Assembly: GCA_026874595.1 (NCBI GenBank)
Contig: CM049306.1
Location: forward strand, 40,674,019 to 40,738,018
Direction: 5' to 3'
Source: Sipunculus nudus
Lineage: Eukaryota > Annelida > Sipuncula > Golfingiida > Sipunculidae
DNA length: 64,000 nucleotides
Shown here: positions 54,706-64,000 of the stretch, one piece after another
Layout of the letters: every line of letters begins with the position of its first letter
Numbering within the stretch: position 1 is the first letter of the stretch
Made by a program: the position numbers and the translations under genes
The notes under the pieces: generated by a model
Database searches by the model: none
What the model was told of the DNA's origin: nothing
Seen by the model: only the letters and a program-made list of their open reading frames with translations

Positions 54706-55573
54706 TGATAATAAGTTGGTAGAGGTCAACCCATTTTTTACAGTTAATCAATCATGAAATTACAACCGAATATCAATACTTTTTCTTACCACCACCCACA
54801 AGTGACATTTCAACTACAGCACATGTATGTGCAGTTTACCTTAGAACTCCAGTTACATGATTTATCTGTTTGTCAACATAGGCACATGAACCCATGATAC
54901 TGAAAGCCACATAGAGATATACCAGCTCATACTACTGTCACAGGGGTGTTAAGAGAACCTTTTTTTCAGTAGGAATTACGTGCAGTTCAATTGATATGCA
55001 TGCAGATCATGCCAGAAATAACAAGAATTCTACAAATAATTAAGTTGAAAAAGCTGGCATTAAGTAGTAGAGTATATTTTTCTGTCGTAATAATAGTACA
55101 CTACGCTGAGCATTTGGATCAGAATTAGGAATGTGATTTAAACACGTCTTTTGTTTTGCAAACCCAAACCTGACAAAAGTCTTGTGACTTACAAATAGAT
55201 GTTAATGGTGCCAAGTTTTTCACGCTGGGATATCAAGCATGTCCAATGTAAACAGACCAGATCCTGTGAGTTTACCAAGCCTTGGAGCCGACTACTCAAC
55301 CACAAGGAATCACAAACCCCTATCACAACACACGTTTACCTCACGGACAGCTGACAATACACTGGGTGTTACCCTCACATGGCTGATCAAATGAGACCCA
55401 CAACAAGGCTCTCTTCAACATCATGGTAGTCCCAAGAATAACAGAAACACTGTTTCAACATTGCCTGGAGTTCTGGACTACATTGTGATCCTGGGGTTCT
55501 ATACCAATGACCTGCTTGTTATTTTTTGATCATGCCATGTTTTTTTTTTTTGGCCAAAGACACTTTTGCTGTA

Positions 55574-55930
55574 TTTATGAGGCTGCTAACATCCCATCTC
55601 CTACAAGGCTGCCAACATCAGTTCTACCTCCCCTCAATCCCATGAGGCTGCCATCACCAGATCTGCCTCCTCCCTATCCCATGAGGCTAGCAACATCTGA
55701 TCTGCTTCCCCTTAATCCCATGAAGCTGTCAGCATCAGATCTGCCTTCCCTCTATCCCATGAGGCTTCCAACATCAGATCTACCTCCTCCCTATCCCATG
55801 AGGCTAGCAACATCAGATTTTTCTCCCTTTATCCTGTAAGGCTAGCAACACCTGAATGGCCTGAATCCATCCCATGAGATTGGCAAATTTAGATATATAC
55901 CTCCTTTCCACTCCAGGAGGCTATCAACAT
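55574..55930 (+). repeat. 39-bp minisatellite, about 8-9 units
   Basis: Units run from aggctgccaacatca to tatcccatg and are 39 bp long. The first six keep one frame open (13-residue repeats such as RLPTSDLPPPYPM), because 39 is a multiple of three. No surrounding coding evidence. Confidence 0.9.
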
Positions 55931-58900
55931 CAGAGAAGATTCCCTTTTAAAGTGAAACCAATGTATTATGACTGACAAAAAATGATCTTAATATTTGCAG
56001 ACGATCTACTAGACAGGTCAGTTATAATCAATATGAATGCTTTCAGTTCACTCACCGGTGGTCTTAACAGACAGGTGGTCTTATTAGACAGGTGTCCTTT
56101 CAGACAGGTTGCACTGTATCTCATGAACCTGTCAGCCTCGCTTGACCGATGATCCAGCCTGTTGTCCCTTGGTCACATATGAGGGATCCATGTTTTTGGG
56201 TATTTGCCAAGTGAACTAGATTCAGTCGCACATATACATAATACAATACACTCAGAATGTGACCTACCTTATTGACAGGAATGTAAATTATTGATTCCCT
56301 AAGAACTGCTCACTGGTCCTCACAGCAATCTTTATTTGCATTACTCAAACCTCAATAACTGACAGTTTGATTTTTTTTTTAGTTTGTGTAAAATTAAAAA
56401 TAATTTAGTTGTGATGGGAAAACAAAACAGGTTTCAACATCTATCATACCAATGGTTATATATTGTTAACGGGGATGCAAACACCTGTTACAGGTGTGTC
56501 TTATTAATGAACAAAGTCCAGACACCTAAATGACAGTATCAATACATCACATTTTCCTTTTTCTTATAAGCAATTGCAAACCACACCACTTAACATATAT
56601 ACCATGTCTTTTTCTTAGGCTTCACAACCTTTAGGGTCAATGAAAATTTTCGGAGAATGTTCAAATACACACGAGATCCAACATTCCTAAAAATGCTTGT
56701 AATAACGTCCTACTTTAATTTGTGGATGAGGGTGCGGTAATCCCTAAAGAGTTCCTCCAGCTTCTACTCAGAAGATGAGGGCCTGATGGCAACCAATCTA
56801 TATCCGCAGATATATTCCCTTGTGACTGTCCTTGGTGTACTTCCCTATCGTATTTCCATGTCCTTATTAAACTCTGACCTTTACAAGAATGTCAAAACAA
56901 CTAAGGGTGGCCATATTGAGTACAGACTAGAAGATGTCACTAATCTCATGTTGAAATTAAAGGCCATACCACTAAACATAACAAGACTGGATAAAAAAGA
57001 TAATATCATCAGAAAGCGAAAGTGCAATATCTCATAAAAAGCCATCTAGATAAAATAAAGTATAGCATGAACTGCACATGCATGAAGCTTTCATTAATAA
57101 TGGAAACAAGTGCAGGGTATGCTATAGTTCAACAGACCACGCCAGGTATTGTTTTATTTATAAATATAGTATAAGCCCCATGTGTCTGATAATAGCACCA
57201 TATGTGCCTATAAACATTTATCTTTAATCTTAGGAATGGCAGGCAAGGAAAAACTAAAAAGCATATTGTTACAATCAAACAAAATTACCAACAGCTGCAG
57301 CAATATTGTAATATACTAGTAATCCCTAGATAAATTTATGGACTGCAGTAAAACCTGAGGTCATAAACAGATCAATCCCATACACACACTGAACCAATCC
57401 CACACACAAGAAGTACTGCAAGAGTCACACACATTGTTTGCCGCCATTCAGCCACAGATGATTGACACCCTCTGGACTGTAACTTGTATGTATGAGCGAT
57501 GCGAGACCACAATACTAGCAAAGAACAAAGGAACTACCACAGCGACTTTCCCTGTAAAACCCCAGAGATTTAGAAAATTCTACTGACATGAAGGATAATA
57601 ATCTCTTTGAGAGTATTTGCACATATTTTGATTACTGTGGAATTATACTGAATATGGAAATTTCAGTTTTTAAATTGTGTAATTGTGTAAAATTTGTGTA
57701 AAAAACCAAAGGTATATAATATTGTAGTATATATAATTATTTACAGTTCTTAAAGAAATAACATGACCTTACAGGATTTTTAATTTGCGTTCATCTATGA
57801 CAAAAACCCAACACATGCTATTGTGCAGTATGATCCCATGGTCCATTCTATCCACAGACCTGAGAGATTAATAAAGTATATAAAAAATGAACTGGAGATG
57901 AACTATTTTTCAAAGCTGACTCTTCAATTATAGCAGACCTGATGGTATTCAGGGTCAGACAATCTTTTTTTACACAACACAACTTATTCATATTTTTCTA
58001 TGATAAATCACATGCTGAGAGAAAAAAAAAAAGTTTTTCCCTGTGGTCCAAACTAAAGCAAATATTAAAGTTGTCAGAAATCTAATCACTTTCATATATC
58101 ACTTAATGCTGCAGGCTCTCCATGACAGGGATGGGCAAACTACGGCCCGCAAATTTCCTTGCAAAACAATGTCAATATGAGTGGTCCCAAACATTCTCCC
58201 ATTGAATAATGCCATTACAATAAGATTTTAATTTAAATGTACAACGGTTTTAACTAGGAAACTATGTGTTTAAAAGAATGTGGCATCTGAGAGAAGGAAT
58301 TTAGCTTTTTCTTTAAATGATAAATATAACGCCAGTGTTAACTGTTACCCAAGACTTTTTGTGTGACAAAAAAAAAAACAGTTATTTGAAAAAAAAATAA
58401 TTGTTTTTATGGAAAAGAAATTTTTTCTCCAGTAATTTCATCTTTCTATTGATAAGGCTGGTCAGAGAAATTACTGATGTTCTGTGTAGCCCTCTTGAAG
58501 AAAAGTCTGGCCACCGATGACTTAAGATACATTTTCAGCCAAAAACAAAAAACCTGAATTCATGTATTCTTCATATTATAAAATAACATTTCATTCTTAT
58601 TATACTATGCCACCAACTTTATGCAATAGATGGTACCAGCTAAAATATGCAAAAGGATGGTCAAAAATGTTAAAAATTCAAACTAGTTTATGACATATGA
58701 ACCCAAATTACCGTCCACAGCATCATAGTTTTTTCTTTAGTTCCTGTATGAACTGAAATACTTGACTGTGTCTGGTAACAGCTATTTGCAAGGTGCTGTC
58801 AAGTATTTATAGTGACATCTCTAGTGACCCCAGGTTATGATGAAACCACTGAGCTCACACAATGTCAGCCAAAGTTCAGGAGCAGCAAGTCATCTGCGTG

Positions 58901-60340
58901 CACGCAAACATCATATATACAGAACTTAAATGTAGGGAACAAATAAAGTATGCGTTCCATTTGCTAGATACCACTGATCAAGCCAGCTGTTCACTAGTAT
59001 ACATGTCAATGATCATGTCTGACTTTAAGAGCACAGCCCACCTATGGTATAGAGTTTAATTGCACCATGGTTTCATGAAGTATCCCAGGCTAAAACCTAT
59101 ATATCTAAAATAAATCCACAATTTTTTTTTAATAATTTATATTAGACCCCAGAAAGGATGTATCATCTTTAAATTGATGGAGTGTTTTTTATGGTATACA
59201 TATTTTTAAAATTTTCACTTATTTCTGTATGATATTTTAGCATTTAATTTTTTTTCATTTTTAAATAATACACTATTTTAAGCACCAGTAACAGCTAGTC
59301 ACTTTCTAGTTGGTTAATATTCATCTACATCACACCATTATCTGAAGTCTTTTTCCTATTTTCCTCAATGATCTTAATATCTGCCTTAAACCTGAAATTT
59401 TAAATCTTGATTCAATAAAAAAATTTAAATTAAAAAAAAAACAAAAAAAATTGAGATACTGTCATGTAGTTTAATACAAGTACACAAAAAGGTAGCTTGC
59501 CATTACTGGGTGCTTAAAATAGTGCACTTTTTAAAAATTTAAATTTAAAAATTTTAAGTATGTGTATCCCATGGCATCAGAAAAAACACTGTACCAGGTT
59601 TAAAATGATATTTATATAACGTATGGGTCTAATATTGATTTTAAACAATGTTTCCCAGTGATGCTACCTCAATATAAAGATCAGCATGATGTGCCAATTC
59701 TGTTAAAGCTGGAGTATCAGTTCACCTGGTGGCAGTATCCATTACTGAAATGCATTACTGAGGTGGAGGGGGGGGGATAGAGGTTGTCTGTATTCAGTGT
59801 TTAACAAGATCGTAAGTGTGGATCAGTGCTTAAATGAGCATTAATGTGCTTTGACGGTTTTCACAGATGTTGCAACCATTACTACATCAATATTTACAGG
59901 GATTTCCTTGTTTCATGGGATGGTAACACCAAGACTGCACTGTTCATATCCAAAGACCAAAATCACTTCAGTTATGATAATGTATAACTCGGGGGAAAAT
60001 ACAGTGTGCAGTACCAGTGTTGTGTTTGAATATAAGTGGTCTGTGCACACAGTGGCTTGTATTTAGAGGTTTACTGAGCTCCTTGTATATGATTGTGATG
60101 TCATGTTCCGGTATTTCCATGCCTGTACTACAAACTTAGGCATTTCGACTGTACATACACTAAGGGATTAACCCTGACACCAGCACAAGTAACGATTTAA
60201 CATGACGTCACATGAGGAAACACGCCCAAAAGTACAGGATTCTCCCACATGATGAAATAAACATCAGTATTTCTGACTGCTATCTGAAGTTTTTGTTCCT
60301 TTTATTTCAAGTATAATGCGCCAGATACAGCCATAAAATC
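55931..60340. other. No gene established
   Basis: AT-rich. An 83-codon plus-strand ORF at 56786-57037 and a minus-strand ATGGCGGCAAACAATG near 57445 were considered, but neither has splice or homology support. Confidence 0.5.
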
Positions 60341-60535
60341 TAATATAATAGAACCTGTCTGAAAGACTACCTATTTAATAAGACCATCTGTCTATTAAGA
60401 CCAACACTGAGTGAACTAAAAGCATTAATATTGGTTATAACTGACCTTTCTTATAAGACCACAGTTGTAAATTAAGACCACTTTTGGCCAGTCCCACAGG
60501 TGGTCTTATTAAACAGGTTTCACCATAAACAGTAC
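60340..60535. repeat. MITE-like fragment with ggtggtctta ends
   Basis: The left gaacctgtctgaaagactac and right ggtggtcttattaaacaggt are imperfect inverse copies, with cttaagacc-type subterminal motifs. Similar text (ggtggtcttattagacaggt) occurs at 56060-56115. It recalls pogo-type ends, but no TA-flanked CAGT terminus was seen. Confidence 0.5.
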
Positions 60536-60762
60536 CGGTAACCTCACAGGTGAACTTCATAGTATAACAACCAAATTCATTCAGTGATATATGACAATAC
60601 TTTAAGTTTAAATACTGGAATTTTAACTGATCAAGTGCTATATTTTGTTTTATTCAATATGTTAAGATCTTTCCACTAATTAAATTAATAGCAACTGCTT
60701 AAATTATGGTCAGATCTAGGGCCTCTACAATACATTACAACTAATTCACCATGACAAATTAC

Positions 60763-60946
60763 CTCCCATTTCTATTCTGTTGACATAAATGACAAGCCTT
60801 ACACTTTTTGCTGATAACACATGGAGCAAAATAAACATAACCAGCGCAAGCATAGCACAATCAATGAGCAACAAGATGAGAAGCACGTTGTTCCTCAAAC
60901 AAGAGGTCACTGAGAGCAAACCCCCCTCGGGAATTGAGCTTGACAT
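60763..60946 (-). CDS. Candidate first exon of an unidentified membrane protein
   Basis: A minus-strand ORF begins with ATG at 60946, has an in-frame TGA seven codons upstream, and ends at a donor-like GGGAG|GTAATT at 60762. It encodes 61 residues with a short polar N-terminus (MSSSIPEGGLLS) and one strong hydrophobic segment (about residues 21-44, LLILLLIDCAMLALVMFILL) followed by basic residues, as in a type II signal anchor. No partner exon was found. The opposite strand is also open, so this may be chance. Confidence 0.3.
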
Positions 60947-61269
60947 CCAGGTCAGTTGGCCAGATCATTTAGTTCTGATAGCTGACCTATTTACTGACAG
61001 TGCTGCAGGCAGCACACAACAGCACTGGCACCAGAACCATCTCATCCCCTACATGACTCTCCTCAGCTAGATCCTACACTCGTCAAAAATGTATTCTTTT
61101 ATTCCACTGGGGAACAATTCCCCACAGACTCTGGTGACACAGGTTAATAAGACAGCATGCTTGTGGGCAGGATGTAGCCTTGTATTTAAAGCCAGACATT
61201 TATCTACCTTTTCTACAGAATATACAATATTTCTAGATTACTCTGCACACATAATATAGAACTATAGGT

Positions 61270-61655
61270 AATTCGTGTAAGGTAAAGTTCTTACAAAGCC
61301 TATGTGAAGGATAAAGATGAGCTTGTTGGTAAACACAGCAATGCTGACAAACTGAAAATACATGTAACCTCAGGTGGTTAGTTGCATACATGTGTATATG
61401 CAGGTGGAAGCTGAATGGTCACTTGTTGCAAAACGCCCTTTGCAAAACTGGTTCATCAGACTTGCCCCCACATGTCCTTGTTGAATGCCTTTGGCTTATT
61501 TTGGTGGGCCGCCCACATGTTATAGACATGTGGATATGAGCAAAACAAACAATTATGTGTCTTGGGATCTATGTTTACTATTTTTAAAAATGTTCAAGGG
61601 ATTATCTTTAGTTGACATACGTCAGATAACAGAATAGACCCCTTTAAAGTGCCCA
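61270..61655 (+). repeat. Dispersed repeat K, copy 2
   Basis: Second copy of the repeat at 28160-28510, moderately diverged, same orientation. Confidence 0.7.
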
Positions 61656-61959
61656 ATGAACTACAAAACAGAACCACCCCAGTTTGAAAGAAACCAGAGT
61701 ATCAAAGCAAGTCATTGACAGATCATCAGTGATTCTCTGATGTCTTTACAACAGGTTACATTTTCTGGATTTTTTCCAGATGACCAAAAGACTAAATAAC
61801 AACACATCATTCTTATTCACTTACTGTACTGTTACCTTTTTACTCATTCAGCGAAATCCTGCAAACAGGGAGAAAAAGAAACTCTGCCTTTGCAATCATG
61901 CACTTTTCTAGTAACCGGTACATGTACTATGAACTGCATGTTTTTAATAAATATTTAAC

Positions 61960-62840
61960 CTGGTGAAGGCTTCTCAAGATTTCAGAGTCAGTAGAATACC
62001 TAGGAACAATAGAAGAGGTGTAACTTCCATGATGTGTTTTTAATTGTGCTCTCTAGATATCAAAATGGTGATTAATTCAAGTATTCAAGGATGTGAAGGA
62101 TTCTTAAGATATAAGAGTTCCTTAGAATTTCAGGGTATCAGGAAATAGGTATGGCCCTCACCATTAATTAAACTCTAAATTGTGCTCTCTGTCAAAATGC
62201 TGGTTAATTAAAGTATTCAAGTATGTAAAGGTTTCTTATCACATCTGATACGAGTCCCCAGAATTTCTTGAAAATCACTGGAAGCAGTATTGCCCTTCAT
62301 CATTAAGTTTAAATTGCACATTCTTACAAAATGCCAGTGAATTCAAATATTCAAGCATGTGCAGACTTCTTAAGGCATCAGTTTCTAGAATTTCTAGGAA
62401 CACAGGAAAAGGTATTGTCCATCATTATGCATACACTGTGCTTTCCTTAAAAATGCTGGTAAATTCAAGTATTCAAATATGTGAAGACTTCTTAAGATAT
62501 CAGAATTCCTAGAATTTCTATGGACCAAGAAGAGGTATGGTCTTTCATCATTAAGTTTAAATTCTGTTCTGCATCAAAATGCAGGTTAATTCAAGTATTC
62601 AAGTGTGTGAAGGTTTCTAGAATTTAAAGGAACCCAAGAACAGGTAGGGTCCTTCATCATTAGGTTTTAAATTGTGCTCTCTACCAAAATGTTGGTTTAT
62701 TAAAGTATTCAAACATGTAAAGGATTGTTAAGACGTCAGAGTAACTCAGTTCCTAGAAATCTCTGGGAACCAGAGAAGAGATATGGCCCTCACCATCATG
62801 TTCCCATTGTACTCAATATCACATGGCTGGTTAATTCAGT
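61960..62840 (+). repeat. ~128-bp minisatellite, 6-7 units
   Basis: The block aaaatgctggttaattcaag followed by tattcaag recurs near 62063, 62193, 62324, 62451, 62577, 62686 and 62820. Most steps are 126-131 bp, with one of about 109. Confidence 0.88.
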
Positions 62841-64000
62841 AAATCATCAAAGACTTAGGCCAGCTTCTCGAGAAATATAGTGCAAATCATACAGCCAGAC
62901 AGCACAAGAATATGATCAATAATGACCCCGCAGCGACTCCTGAATGAGATACAGCATCAGTCTCCCCAGCGCTGCGACAGTCGACCAGTCTGATCAGTCA
63001 CAGCCCATGAACTCAATTCTCAATAACCGACTTGCATTTTTAACTTCTATTCATGAACCAACAATCCTGAGTGGAAAATAGCATGCTGAGTGGGTAAATT
63101 GAAGGCAGGGTTTTATGTAAGTTTTAAGGTGGCCCTGCACAGAATAATGCAAAACTTAATTGATCCTGCAGGTCTCTGATAAGTAAATTTAATGGACTGA
63201 GAACCTGGCGCTTGTAAGAAAGCAACCCTCAAACTGAACAGGCCACAAAAGTATTAATTGTTTACAGCCTTGAAATGTTGGTTTATACCAACACATATTA
63301 AATATAATATTATACCTACATGTGTGGAAGGTCAGCTTGGCCTTAATTATAAGAGAGTGGTACCAATAAGGAATCAGTTAATACTTGCACTGATATCTCT
63401 AGAATTTCGAATGGCAATTTATGATTTTTTTACCAATATGTAACCTTCAGTATTTATGATATACCAAATCAAGAATTAGAAAGCACTCACAGAGCACATG
63501 CCTCCACCAAATCCGTATATCCACATCCAGGGATATCATTTTAGGGTGAATCAATTTTACTTTGGAGGTGTCATAAGGAAAAAAACAGCAGACACAAAGG
63601 AGCAAATTTGGATGGAGTTGGATCAAGATCTGCATAATAAACCTACTGATCCATCCCAAATTTAGATTTTTCTTCCTTTAGAAAAATTTCAAGGGAATCC
63701 TCCCAGAACTTTTTAAGGTATATGGTTCAGACAAGCACACACAAATATGACCAATTACATAACACTGTCCATTCTTCAGTGGCAGAGGTAAAGATGATAG
63801 ACACATCTGAACTGGCAGTACAAAGTCAAATGTGCATCAGAATGGATGGAAATTTACTGGTTTACAGTGTTTTAAATATTTGAGGTAGCAGAATAAATTG
63901 TACAAGGTTGTAGGTTTCCTATGACTAGCCAGACTTAAATCTGTACGTGTAGTACCCTGTTTCTAACCTGGCTGAAGTCCAAGAAAATGGTTAACACTGA
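62841..64000. other. No gene seen
   Basis: No splice-bounded open frame recognised. Text near 63480-63660 (gagcacatgcctccaccaaa) looks like a dispersed repeat, but no second copy lies in this window. Confidence 0.45.

Noticed and set aside
56786-57037. 83-codon plus-strand ORF starting MATNLYPQIYSLVTV
   Set aside because: No acceptor/donor pair, no recognised family and composition like its surroundings; kept only as a note.
57400-57480. Minus-strand ATGGCGGCAAACAATG as a start exon
   Set aside because: The start looks attractive, but the frame closes soon and no donor keeps it open.

Overview
The window looks like nuclear DNA of an invertebrate animal. It is AT-rich, has small exons bounded by GT-AG introns and long introns, and carries a heavy load of non-LTR, tyrosine-recombinase, pogo-like, Helitron-like, SINE and MITE-like repeats. 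The repeat style (satellite-like units with GGTGGCGCCACC palindromes and ends rich in ggacggacggacg) reminds me of molluscs or other lophotrochozoans. That placement is an impression, not a demonstration.

One protein-coding gene can be built with confidence. It lies on the minus strand from about 49.7 kb down to 21.4 kb and is the orthologue of Spindly (SPDL1/CCDC99), the farnesylated coiled-coil dynein/dynactin adaptor of the kinetochore. Ten coding exons join with fully consistent phases into 593 residues (human about 605). The model has a CC1-box-like segment, the EQEKYTLQR segment, the Spindly motif GNSLFSEVEDKR, the KYEP segment and a C-terminal CaaX box, CKVQ. Two minisatellites sit exactly on its splice junctions. 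One is a 73-bp unit repeated 21 times that copies the start-codon exon's acceptor, leader and ATG. The other is a ~33-bp unit repeated about 12 times that copies the 3' end and donor of exon 6.

Layout. 0-8.4 kb: repeats, a Helitron-like element, a possible coiled-coil gene fragment and possible terminal exons of an unknown plus-strand gene. 9.7-11.4 kb: decayed non-LTR retrotransposon. 13.3-14.9 kb: DIRS-like tyrosine-recombinase remnant between inverted repeats. 15-21.4 kb: AT-rich 3' flank or UTR of Spindly. 21.4-49.7 kb: the Spindly gene, whose large introns hold families B and C (shared termini), a Helitron-like element nested in a C copy, a pogo-type deletion derivative with its N-terminal helix-turn-helix, a tRNA-derived SINE and a fold-back MITE. 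49.7-51.2 kb: acceptor/ATG minisatellite. 51.7-53.2 kb: 180-bp tandem-repeat element with inverted ends. 53.2-64 kb: mostly unannotated sequence with minisatellites, MITE-like fragments, candidate 5' UTR exons and one candidate membrane-protein exon.

Exons were found by reading translations and splice sites and by comparison with remembered features of human Spindly; no search was run. No prokaryotic features, CRISPR arrays or rRNA genes were seen.
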